From positions 12,710,697 through 12,774,696 of the forward strand of contig CM055111.1 in assembly GCA_029204225.1 (NCBI GenBank): a DNA stretch of 64,000 bases. The letters are read 5' to 3'. This document shows, piece after piece, positions 11,814 through 23,229 of this stretch; the stretch's first letter is position 1, and the number at the start of each line of letters is the position of its first letter. The notes beneath the pieces are model-generated. The model was not told the DNA's origin, made no database searches, and worked only from the letters and a program-made list of their open reading frames with translations. Origin of the DNA: Diphasiastrum complanatum (lineage: Eukaryota > Streptophyta > Lycopodiopsida > Lycopodiales > Lycopodiaceae). Position numbers and translations under genes: made by a program.

Positions 11814-12160
11814 TCTTGATGGAGACAATGCATGGAGTGAACCTTTCAAACTGTTGCAGCGTGTACCTTCAAAAGATGAAGCCATCTTTCTAGCATCCAT
11901 GAAGGATCTGGATCCAGATGAAATGAAAGGAATAATGTCCGTTATTGATTATTTGTAGTTCATGAGCCAGAAGTTTCCAGAATACAAAGGATCACAATGA
12001 TGCATGTGTGGTGGAAATCACAAAACTTGTTGAATATCTTTTCAAAGAAAAAATGTTATCAGGATCAATGTATAGCCAAGAGGCTTTTTGGCCACAATCT
12101 TTGCCAACCACTTTCGATTCATCTGTTGTATCAACTTCGATCAATGAGGTCGAAATGGTC
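11814..12160 (+). other. Exon-like segment of unknown gene, repeated in all four units
   Basis: The plus strand reads DGDNAWSEPFKLLQRVPSKD and continues through ASMKDLDPDEMKG to IDYL, then a stop. After a frame change it reads VVEITKLVEYLFKEKMLSGS. The composition (charged helices, few rare residues) looks like true coding sequence with one stop and one frame break. I do not recognise the family. The same text recurs near 13958-14304, 16108-16454 and 18250-18590. In the last copy the frame runs on into a proline run encoded by an 18-base poly-C. It could be part of a second captured gene. Confidence 0.35.
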
Positions 12161-12267
12161 GAAATGGGAGGTGTGGGACGTCAGAATTTGTTATATTGTA
12201 CAAAATGAACCCATTAGAAACAACAACAGGATTTCAGGAATCGGAAATCAATGTGAACGTCACAATT

Positions 12268-12720
12268 TCACGTTTTCGATGGCCTACAATCGATTCCTGT
12301 CATTTTTCTAATTTCCGTAAGACTTGGATCCTCGAGCCAGTACTCCATAGGTCCGTCTTCAATATGTCTTTGTCTGAATCGTTCACCTTTGCAAATCACA
12401 GTGTCAGCCATGTGTTTAGGTAGATGGGCCATGTGTTTATGTAGATGGTTGAGAGGCCCAGTATCTCCAATGTGCTTTCTTGTTTCTTCTCGTAATGCAG
12501 GTCTTAGAATAGGATTGCCTAGAGCCATACCTCTCTGATGCATTATGTAGAGACCTGCGCGGACTTGTATCTGACGCATTATAGAATTACTTTTGAAATT
12601 TCTCGGAACTTTGAGATAGAATTGTGTTGAGATACAACATGATACATGGTAATTAGAATCTGTCCGTACATTGAAATCTGACACCAAACCTCGCCTTTCA
12701 GTCGACCATCTTCCTTGCAT
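12268..12720 (-). pseudogene. DYAD/AMEIOTIC1-like gene fragment, copy 2
   Basis: Second array copy, with a translation identical to copy 1. A silent change lies nearby at about 12487. Confidence 0.7.
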
Positions 12721-13542
12721 ATCCTCAGGAAGTTTCAGAATATTGGGCTAGGAGCGAATATCAGATCTTTCATGACCACCATTCATGCTTCATGAGTTTG
12801 TTGGATTCGATAGACAAAAAACGTAACAATTACAATAGAGGAACTATTGACGATAAAGTTAGAAAGAAAACCTCAAACAATTGATTATCTGTTCTGAACT
12901 GCATACCAAATTTTCCTCAACCACATTGGTAGAGCCCTTGTACACGATTGTAAGAAAAAAATTATACTCCTTATTTACCTCGTTGTGACATTAGTGTAGG
13001 AAAACATCTGAATGAAAGGCTGTGAGACATATTTATGATTCCATTCCGCAATTATGCAAAGGCCAATTCTGAAGTTCACGTACAGGAGGTCAACTTGCTG
13101 GACAACTTTACGAATCTAACTAAATCGAGCCTACCCTTCGAAATGATACTACAAAGTTGGAAACAATTGTCCGGTCCGGAGTCAGATCATGGATAATAGC
13201 TTTGATTCTATATTTGAGCAGATAGTATTGTGCAAGGACGTGTTGTACAATAGAGTCGCTCTCACCGTAGGTAATCTGGAGGTTACAAATTGCTTTTTAT
13301 ACACAATTTCTTACAAACAGAAAAAAAATGGTCATAACTTCACACGTAAACGCACTGAATTATGTTGTCAAGATGAAGCATTCACATTATATGAGAATGT
13401 CAAAAGGCGAGGAGATATATCCTTTTCAATCTAGTTAATTCCTCGCTCTGCAGCAAACAAACCAATCACAAAAATTTTACACACCAGTGCATTAGCCCAC
13501 GTTGCAGAAGGCTATAAGGACCCATGATCTATGATAGCCATA

Positions 13543-13573
<31 letters not shown>

Positions 13574-14411
13574 AGTAGCTTCTGCTTTCACTGTTCTCCT
13601 CTGAATTTTCTGTGTAGTAGTCACGATTTAGTGCGATGACCTCACCAAGCCGAGCTGTGCCTTCATTCCTTGCCTTAAATTAAAATTATCACCTTCGTCA
13701 GTATGATTAGATGGGCTGATCAAGCAAAACTCTTGGTTTTCTTCGATCATTTGTTTCAATCCAACTACATTATCTACCAAAACCTCACCGTTGTTCAACA
13801 ATTTCCATGTTGCTCATTTCAATTTTTTTGCATGCCCTTTGTGTTTGTCTTTCGTAGTTCTTCTCCTATTCTATTGTGGTCCCATGGGCTACAATCTACA
13901 ATTAATCTCGATGTTGCTCCTCTCTTTGAAATGGGCTTTGTGGTTCTCCATATTTTTTCTTGATGGAGACAATGCATGGAGTGAACCTTTCAAACTGTTG
14001 CAGCGTGTACCTTCAAAAGATGAAGCCATCTTTCTAGCATCCATGAAGGATCTGGATCCAGATGAAATGAAAGGAATAATGTCCGTTATTGATTATTTGT
14101 AGTTCATGAGCCAGAAGTTTCCAGAATACAAAGGATCACAATGATGCATGTGTGGTGGAAATCACAAAACTTGTTGAATATCTTTTCAAAGAAAAAATGT
14201 TATCAGGATCAATGTATAGCCAAGAGGCTTTTTGGCCACAATCTTTGCCAACCACTTTCGATTCATCTGTTGTATCAACTTCGATCAATGAGGTCGAAAT
14301 GGTCGAAATGGGAGGTGTGGGACGTCAGAATTTGTTATATTGTACAAAATGAACCCATTAGAAACAACAACAGGATTTCAGGAATCGGAAATCAATGTGA
14401 ACGTCACAATT

Positions 14412-14864
14412 TCACGTTTTCGATGGCCTACAATCGATTCCTGTCATTTTTCTAATTTCCGTAAGACTTGGATCCTCGAGCCAGTACTCCATAGGTCCGT
14501 CTTCAATATGTCTTTGTCTGAATCGTTCACCTTTGCAAATCACAGTGTCAGCCATGTGTTTAGGTAGATGGGCCATGTGTTTATGTAGATGGTTGAGAGG
14601 CCCAGTATCTCCAATGTGCTTTCTTGTTTCTTCCCGTAATGCAGGTCTTAGAATAGGATTGCCTAGAGCCATACCTCTCTGATGCATTATGTAGAGACCT
14701 GCGCGGACTTGTATCTGACGCATTATAGAATTACTTTTGAAATTTCTCGGAACTTTGAGATAGAATTGTGTTGAGATACAACATGATACATGGTAATTAG
14801 AATCTGTCCGTACATTGAAATCTGACACCAAACCTTGCCTTTCAGTCGACCATCTTCCTTGCAT
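14412..14864 (-). pseudogene. DYAD/AMEIOTIC1-like gene fragment, copy 3
   Basis: Third array copy. It differs from the others by one arginine-to-glutamine change (ERQG instead of ERRG), at the edge of the proposed intron. Confidence 0.7.
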
Positions 14865-15684
14865 ATCCTCAGGAAGTTTCAGAATATTGGGCTAGGAGCG
14901 AATATCAGATCTTTCATGACCACCATTCATGCTTCATGAGTTTGTTGGATTCGATAGACAAAAAACGTAACAATTACAATAGAGGAACTATTGACGATAA
15001 AGTTAGAAAGAAAACCTCAAACAATTGATTATCTGTTCTGAACTGCATACCAAATTTTCCTCAACCACATTGGTAGAGCCCTTGTACACGATTGTAAGAA
15101 AAAAATTATACTCCTTATTTACCTCGTTGTGACATTAGTGTAGGAAAACATCTGAATGAAAGGCTGTGAGACATATTTATGATTCCATTCCGCAATTATG
15201 CAAAGGCCAATTCTGAAGTTCACGTACAGGAGGTCAACTTGCTGGACAACTTTACGAATCTAACTAAATCGAGCCTACCCTTCGAAATGATACTACAAAG
15301 TTGGAAACAATTGTCCGGTCCGGAGTCAGATCATGGATAATAGCTTTGATTCTATATTTGAGCAGATAGTATTGTGCAAGGACGTGTTGTACAATAGAGT
15401 CGCTCTCACCGTAGGTAATCTGGAGGTTACAAATTGCTTTTTATACACAATTTCTTACAAACAGAAAAAAAATGGTCATAACTTCACACGTAAACGCACT
15501 GAATTATGTTGTCAAGATGAAGCATTCACATTATATGAGAATGTCAAAAGGCGAGGAGATATATCCTTTTCAATCTAGTTAATTCCTCGCTCTGCAGCAA
15601 ACAAACCAATCACAAAAATTTTACACACCAGTGCATTAGCCCACGTTGCAGAAGGCTATAAGGACCCATGATCTATGATAGCCA

Positions 15685-15723
<39 letters not shown>

Positions 15724-16561
15724 AGTAGCTTCTGCTTTCACTGTTCTCCTCTGAATTTTCTGTGTAGTAGTCACGATTTAGTGCGATGACCTCACCAAGC
15801 CGAGCTGTGCCTTCATTCCTTGCCTTAAATTAAAATTATCACCTTCGTCAGTATGATTAGATGGGCTGATCAAGCAAAACTCTTGGTTTTCTTCGATCAT
15901 TTGTTTCAATCCAACTACATTATCTACCAAAACCTCACCGTTGTTCAACAATTTCCATGTTGCTCATTTCAATTTTTTTGCATGCCCTTTGTGTTTGTCT
16001 TTCGTAGTTCTTCTCCTATTCTATTGTGGTCCCATGGGCTACAATCTACAATTAATCTCGATGTTGCTCCTCTCTTTGAAATGGGCTTTGTGGTTCTCCA
16101 TATTTTTTCTTGATGGAGACAATGCATGGAGTGAACCTTTCAAACTGTTGCAGCGTGTACCTTCAAAAGATGAAGCCATCTTTCTAGCATCCATGAAGGA
16201 TCTGGATCCAGATGAAATGAAAGGAATAATGTCCGTTATTGATTATTTGTAGTTCATGAGCCAGAAGTTTCCAGAATACAAAGGATCACAATGATGCATG
16301 TGTGGTGGAAATCACAAAACTTGTTGAATATCTTTTCAAAGAAAAAATGTTATCAGGATCAATGTATAGCCAAGAGGCTTTTTGGCCACAATCTTTGCCA
16401 ACCACTTTCGATTCATCTGTTGTATCAACTTCGATCAATGAGGTCGAAATGGTCGAAATGGGAGGTGTGGGACGTCAGAATTTGTTATATTGTACAAAAT
16501 GAACCCATTAGAAACAACAACAGGATTTCAGGAATCGGAAATCAATGTGAACGTCACAATT

Positions 16562-17014
16562 TCACGTTTTCGATGGCCTACAATCGATTCCTGTCATTTT
16601 TCTAATTTCCGTAAGACTTGGATCCTCGAGCCAGTACTCCATAGGTCCGTCTTCAATATGTCTTTGTCTGAATCGTTCACCTTTGCAAATCACAGTGTCA
16701 GCCATGTGTTTAGGTAGATGGGCCATGTGTTTATGTAGATGGTTGAGAGGCCCAGTATCTCCAATGTGCTTTCTTGTTTCTTCCCGTAATGCAGGTCTTA
16801 GAATAGGATTGCCTAGAGCCATACCTCTCTGATGCATTATGTAGAGACCTGCGCGGACTTGTATCTGACGCATTATAGAATTACTTTTGAAATTTCTCGG
16901 AACTTTGAGATAGAATTGTGTTGAGATACAACATGATACATGGTAATTAGAATCTGTCCGTACATTGAAATCTGACACCAAACCTCGCCTTTCAGTCGAC
17001 CATCTTCCTTGCAT
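16562..17014 (-). pseudogene. DYAD/AMEIOTIC1-like gene fragment, copy 4
   Basis: Fourth array copy, with a translation identical to copy 1. Confidence 0.7.
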
Positions 17015-18605
17015 ATCCTCAGGAAGTTTCAGAATATTGGGCTAGGAGCGAATATCAGATCTTTCATGACCACCATTCATGCTTCATGAGTTTGTTGGAT
17101 TCGATAGACAAAAAACGTAACAATTACAATAGAGGAACTATTGACGATAAAGTTAGAAAGAAAACCTCAAACAATTGATTATCTGTTCTGAACTGCATAC
17201 CAAATTTTCCTCAACCACATTGGTAGAGCCCTTGTACACGATTGTAAGAAAAAAATTATACTCCTTATTTACCTCGTTGTGACATTAGTGTAGGAAAACA
17301 TCTGAATGAAAGGCTGTGAGACATATTTATGATTCCATTCCGCAATTATGCAAAGGCCAATTCTGAAGTTCACGTACAGGAGGTCAACTTGCTGGACAAC
17401 TTTACGAATCTAACTAAATCGAGCCTACCCTTCGAAATGATACTACAAAGTTGGAAACAATTGTCCGGTCCGGAGTCAGATCATGGATAATAGCTTTGAT
17501 TCTATATTTGAGCAGATAGTATTGTGCAAGGACGTGTTGTACAATAGAGTCGCTCTCACCGTAGGTAATCTGGAGGTTACAAATTGCTTTTTATACACAA
17601 TTTCTTACAAACAGAAAAAAAATGGTCATAACTTCACACGTAAACGCACTGAATTATGTTGTCAAGATGAAGCATTCACATTATATGAGAATGTCAAAAG
17701 GCGAGGAGATATATCCTTTTCAATCTAGTTAATTCCTCGCTCTGCAGCAAACAAACCAATCACAAAAATTTTACACACCAGTGCATTAGCCCACGTTGCA
17801 GAAGGCTATAAGGACCCATGATCTATGATAGCCATATCTCTCTCTCTCTCTCTCTCTCTCTGGTCAGTAGCTTCTGCTTTCACTGTTCTCCTCTGAATTT
17901 TCTGTGTAGTAGTCACGATTTAGTGCGATGACCTCACCAAGCCGAGCTGTGCCTTCATTCCTTGCCTTAAATTAAAATTATCACCTTCGTCAGTATGATT
18001 AGATGGGCTGATCAAGCAAAACTCTTGGTTTTCTTCGATCATTTGTTTCAATCCAACTACATTATCTACCAAAACCTCACCGTTGTTCAACAATTTCCAT
18101 GTTGCTCATTTCAATTTTTTTGCATGCCCTTTGTGTTTGTCTTTCGTAGTTCTTCTCCTATTCTATTGTGGTCCCATGGGCTACAATCTACAATTAATCT
18201 CGATGTTGCTCCTCTCTTTGAAATGGGCTTTGTGGTTCTCCATATTTTTTCTTGATGGAGACAATGCATGGAGTGAACCTTTCAAACTGTTGCAGCGTGT
18301 ACCTTCAAAAGATGAAGCCATCTTTCTAGCATCCATGAAGGATCTGGATCCAGATGAAATGAAAGGAATAATGTCCGTTATTGATTATTTGTAGTTCATG
18401 AGCCAGAAGTTTCCAGAATACAAAGGATCACAATGATGCATGTGTGGTGGAAATCACAAAACTTGTTGAATATCTTTTCAAAGAAAAAATGTTATCAGGA
18501 TCAATGTATAGCCAAGAGGCTTTTTGGCCACAATCTTTGCCAACCACTTTCGATTCACCTGTATCAACTTCGATCAATGAGGTCGAAATGGATGTAGAGT
18601 TATTA

Positions 18606-18623
18606 CCCCCCCCCCCCCCCCCC
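18606..18623. repeat. Poly-C run beside the array
   Basis: 18 consecutive C just outside the last array copy. The left flank of the array (about 10000-10026) is in contrast a G-rich tract, GGAAGGGGGAGGGGGG. Confidence 0.9.
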
Positions 18624-18629
18624 GGAGGT

Positions 18630-19780
18630 TTTGTGGGCGCAAAGCTGATGCACCTTTGGATTCATCCCACGTAGAGAAGTTGTGTTGGACAAGTTCGTTA
18701 AAATGCGGCCTCCAGATGAAGATGTTGTGGAGGGTTCCATACCTGTTTAGGTGGCAAAAGTTGTCGAAGTGAAGAAAAACTCAGAAGGCTTGGCCACAGA
18801 GTTCAAAGCATTATGGTATGAACCAAAATCTAATCAACGGTGTAGAAACCAAAGACAAGTTCACAAAAATTGCTTAGAGAAAGAATGGATTCCGAACGAC
18901 GACGGACCACAATATATGGATGTAGATTAAGTTGTTCATGCATGGAAATTATAGGCAAAAAAAAAAAAATTAAAGCACATGACTATACTGTGGAAAAATC
19001 AATATCTATTCCGGAAATATCAGTGGCACACATCAAAGAATACTTGTCCAAATAATCTGATGAATGTGCAATTGATATTGATGAGTAGAGTTCATGATCA
19101 CAAACCCAAAAGACATGTAATTCCTTCTGTAAATTTAGCTGTAAATCCAGCTTGGCAATTTTGTAGAAAGCCAACTTTTTGTATGCTAGGGTGTGGGCAT
19201 ATCACCCTATTATAAGTAAATCATATTCCATGGCATGTGAGGAATCATGATGTAGAAAGTTTAATTCTCAACCTTTAGAATATTAAAATAATAAATCACT
19301 AGTCTAAAAGGTTAAACTTCTACAAATTTGTCTAGAATTGCACCAAAGTTGTGCATCTTTTGTAATAGTCTCTTGACTAATGTAGGGCTTAGCCCAAGAC
19401 CATTAATTATAAATGAACCACTTGTAGTGGCAAATGACACATTGTGATTAAATTTCTATGAGAGTTCTTATAATATAGCTTGTTCAAAGTAGTAGGTGAT
19501 TCAATGATGTTTAAGTTTCTTTTAAATATCAGATTATGTTTATGTTTCTTTTGAAATTCTATATCAATGTTTATGTTTAAAAGTTGTCTATGTTATTTGG
19601 ATCGACACTAATTTTGGACAATTATATTAGGTGCTCATAGCTATTGGACAAAAGTATCAATAAATTTTAGAAAGTTAACTAAATTGTGACTTGTTGATCA
19701 AATTTGTCTTGTTTGGCTTATAGTTGTATTGAAATGAGATTCGAACTTGAGAAAATCCCACTTCAAGAATTGGTAAATTT
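18630..19780. other. AT-rich spacer between array and helicase relic
   Basis: Short ORFs only. Near 18800-18930 the plus strand has a possible coding scrap (KALWYEPKSNQRCRNQRQVH) with no family I recognise. Confidence 0.35.
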
Positions 19781-19866
19781 CTATTGTTTTTCTTATCTGG
19801 CTCTTTTGGTACCATGTGCAAAAAATAGTCCAAAATTAATTGAGACAGTGTTGATGCTTATTTTAG

Positions 19867-20900
19867 TTGAAGGTTTATTACGACACTATTACAAATACTA
19901 TTCAACATATATTGATTTGCCAAAAACTCCGCTATATATATACCGGCAAAGCTGCATACAACATTGGTGGAACCACCATCCATTCAGCTTTACATATACC
20001 TATAGACACAAAACACTTGACATCACTACCTGGTGATAAACTTCAAGAACTAACAACTAGATATCATGACTTACAACTTGTAGTGTTCGACAAAATATCT
20101 TTATTAGGCAAACACATATTTGATTTTCCTGACCAATGCCTTCGATCCATTTAACATACACCAACTAGTTTTTTCGGGAATCTTGATGTCATCATTTGCG
20201 GTGACCTCTTCCAAACTGGCCCTGTTTTAGATTCTTGGATCTTCAAAAAAGAGTTGTACACAATAGATATATTTGAAACTTCATATTGGAATGAAATCGT
20301 AAAATGTTACGAATTAGATAAAACCATACGACAACGTGATCCTACATATATCCATATCTTGAACAACATCAAAGAGTCAAAACACAATGAAGAAGACATT
20401 GCTTGAATTAATAAGCATAGTTACAAACCTATTCCAACCACTCCAAATATACCATACTTGTGCCATGCCAACCAAGACATGGAAACATATAATAAACAAG
20501 CTTTCAAACAAGCACATGGCCATACTTTTTGTTTACAGGCTATTGCACCCGTTCAAGTACATGTAGCAAAACAATAGTTATTCCTCAGAAGTCAAGAAAC
20601 ACTGATGGATTATTACAGACCATACTTGTAAAGACAAGAATGCTCGTTGAAATATGTAGTTCTAACATAGACATTGAAGACGGCCTCGTTAATGGAGTTG
20701 ACGACATATTCCAAACAAAAACAACTATATCAGCTACAGACATTATTTAGATTGAATTTCCAATACAACTTGCAAGTGCCCGAGTACATCGTGCACAGGG
20801 CTTAGCAATTGACACCTTAAATTTCAATCCAAAAGGATGTACCAAACATGGCCTAACATACACAACCCTATCTAGAATACGATCCAAATTTAATACCTCA
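19867..20900 (+). pseudogene. Pif1-like helicase remnant (Helitron/Helentron type)
   Basis: The plus frame reads GKAAYNIGGTTIHSALHIP, then LPGDKLQELTTRYHDLQLVV and FDKISLLGKHIFDF. After 20160 come ICGDLFQTGPVLDSWIF and, later, a block near 20751-20890 with ASARVHRAQGLAIDTL and LTYTTLSRIRS, the C-terminal helicase motifs. This is the Pif1-family helicase seen in rolling-circle transposons. The Walker A loop is missing or unreadable upstream. The Walker B glutamate is replaced (FDKIS where the family has DEIS or similar), and stops occur near 20154 and 20405. The copy is inactive. Codon use is AT-rich, like its surroundings. Confidence 0.8.
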
Positions 20901-20989
20901 CCTCACCACTCCAAAATCAACATTTCAAAGTTCATGCATCCATAAAAACCGAAATGATGCACTTGCACACATATGAAAAATGGGAACTC

Positions 20990-21660
20990 CAAATTTCTAT
21001 TATGAATACTTATGCATCTTCTCATTTGCTTATTCAATCTTTAAACACCGTATCAATACAAAACATGCACTTGATATTTCTGCAAATTACAACCTCATGA
21101 GTTCAAATATACTTTGCCTACAAGAAACTTGAAACTACAATAATGCAACCAATTCAGAACAGAAATTCCATGCTATCCAAAACTATTTCTTTTCAGAAAC
21201 CACCATATATTATGCCGACAATCAAACTTTCATTAACTATAACATCCACAATACAAAAACTGTAGAAATTATTAAAGCATCTTTTAATGCAGACAAAACT
21301 CATTGCATGACTATAATCACAATATATCGGAAACCAAATTCCAATATATTCGATTTCCTACAAATATTAAATTGCATTTTGAAAACCTCACAAAACAAAC
21401 ACACCAATAACAATTTTAGGAGACTTCAACATTGACATGTTTTCTTCAAACACCTATACAGAACAGCTCACAAAACTTATGAACCAATACAATTTCCAGA
21501 TAATCACAACTCCCACAACAATACATGGAAGCCAACTAGACCACATTTGGACAAATTCTTATAACTCAAAATGTTTCCATGGAGTAACTTATTCCTCCTG
21601 TAGTGACCATCCCCCCATATATTATTTACACACAATATAATATACTAATCTTGACACACA
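20990..21660 (+). pseudogene. Endonuclease/exonuclease/phosphatase domain, Helentron-like
   Basis: Directly downstream of the helicase and on the same strand, the sequence reads LMSSNILCLQET (with one stop after it). Further on come GDFNIDMFSSNTYTEQL and TTIHGSQLDHIWTN, and SDHPPIYY closes the domain. These are the Mg-binding LQE(T), GDFN and SDH motifs of the AP-endonuclease-like fold. Helentron-type rolling-circle elements carry such a nuclease after the helicase, which supports one source for both pieces. Frame breaks near 21130 and 21420 show decay. A non-LTR retrotransposon origin is possible, but the neighbouring helicase makes the Helentron reading better. Confidence 0.75.
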
Positions 21661-23200
21661 AAAATGTCCAAATATCACACCTACATATTTCTACATTATA
21701 TTTACACTGCGCCACTTTAAATAGAAAGGATAATCCCATCACTTCTTCTATGTTTGAAGACCTTTCATAGCCAATCTTTGTTCACCACCTCCTAATACAA
21801 AAATATGTACCTACCTATTTTCCTTTACCAACTCCCAATAGAAAACTATGTACCTTCACAAAGGCAGGGCCCTTGTGGCTTTCCACTATCCCTTGTTTTT
21901 TTTTTTAAATGAGAGTGAGAATGAGGTAAAGGTGAAAATTCAATGAGCAAGTGAAATCTTGTTTCTTAGATAGTAATGCTACTGTTATTGTAAGATGCTA
22001 GTAATATTGGTATAAATTCTAACATCTTTCTCTTTGTCATTTAGATTTGGATATGAAAAGTAAAAACAGAGCTTCTATTGCAAGCATCAATTGCAACTGT
22101 CATGTACCAATCACAACATCCTAACATTCAATCCATTCATAAGCATCACATTGACATGGTAAAAACAAAAAGTCATCAAAATATAGAAATGTTTAAAATT
22201 ATTTGTTGAATTATCATTCATTACATAGGGCCTTAAGCTAGAGAATGATCAATTTTTCATGTGAAGGTACACATGAACCACCAGTAGGCAAAATTCATAG
22301 GTCTGAAGAAAAGAAACTCCCAAAACTCATTAAAGAGAATTAAAATTTCGCGAATTTAGAGAGTGTCCGAATCTAGAACTACCTCAACTTTATATAGTGT
22401 TCCTTTGTGCCTCTAATATGAGTTTGAGACCTTATTTGGCTAAGTTGGGCCTTCCAACCATTATCACAAAGAACACCATTAACAGAGATAGAGTAAGTGC
22501 TTATGCCCTCTTATTAACATTATGAACTATCCCTACTCTAATTTAGCATCATGGCTATATTTAGCATTACTTATTATTGAGCACATGGGCTAATTACACA
22601 GTCCCCATATTTAAGCATTTTTGTCCTAAAAATGAAATGCCATGCTCCATGAATCCTCTGGTTTCCAACACCTTCGACCAACTAACATAAGAAAGATCCT
22701 CCAAGTATTGTCTTTGGATGTACTCATGTGAGAATGTCAAAATTGGAAAACGACCTAATTCAATCCTTATGGATTGCTTGATAACTATTCAAATCTTCAA
22801 GTGAGCCCAGAATATCGCCCAACCATCAGGAAAAGGTTTCTCTGCTGCCGTTTCGTCAAGCAAAGCACTGGAAGCTCTACGCTCCTTGGCAATCTCGAAA
22901 CACACCAACTAAACCGAATGCGACTAGCAAGATTGCAAGATCGAGACTAAATAGTATGTGCTAGTTGCTACAAAGTATTATTGCTGATGTGCACTCAGTC
23001 ACTCTTCTCATCCAACAAAGCTTGCAGTTGAGAGCGATGATCATCAAATTCGTTGCATATCAAATTCTGGCGAGATTGAAGACGAGAGAGCAAGAGCAGG
23101 ATGTGGTGTGGTAGGCCACCATCGTCTCTCTAGGCTCGATCGAGATTTCATCTCCCCCTCAGAATGCCGTTTGGGCATGTACAAAACCTCGATTTTGAAA
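21661..23200. other. Anonymous AT-rich stretch
   Basis: No gene supported. ORFs are short and have no family features. Confidence 0.4.
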
Positions 23201-23229
23201 TTCATATAGTAACATGTAATGTTTGATTC

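Larger units (their letters stand above)
10024..18591. repeat. Four-copy head-to-tail tandem array, unit about 2.14 kb
   Basis: Copies start at 10024, 12166, 14310 and 16460; unit lengths are 2142, 2144 and 2150 bp, and the last copy ends near 18591. The length differences are fully explained by an internal (TC)n tract of 25, 27, 33 and 25 nt. Outside that tract, reading found only scattered single-base differences (for example one near 12487 and one near 14834). Each unit carries an antisense DYAD-like fragment and a sense exon-like segment. Copy 4 differs at its very end: it lacks a TTG near 18560 and continues into unrelated sequence. Such identity implies a very recent expansion, ongoing conversion or an assembly artefact. 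Confidence 0.95.
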
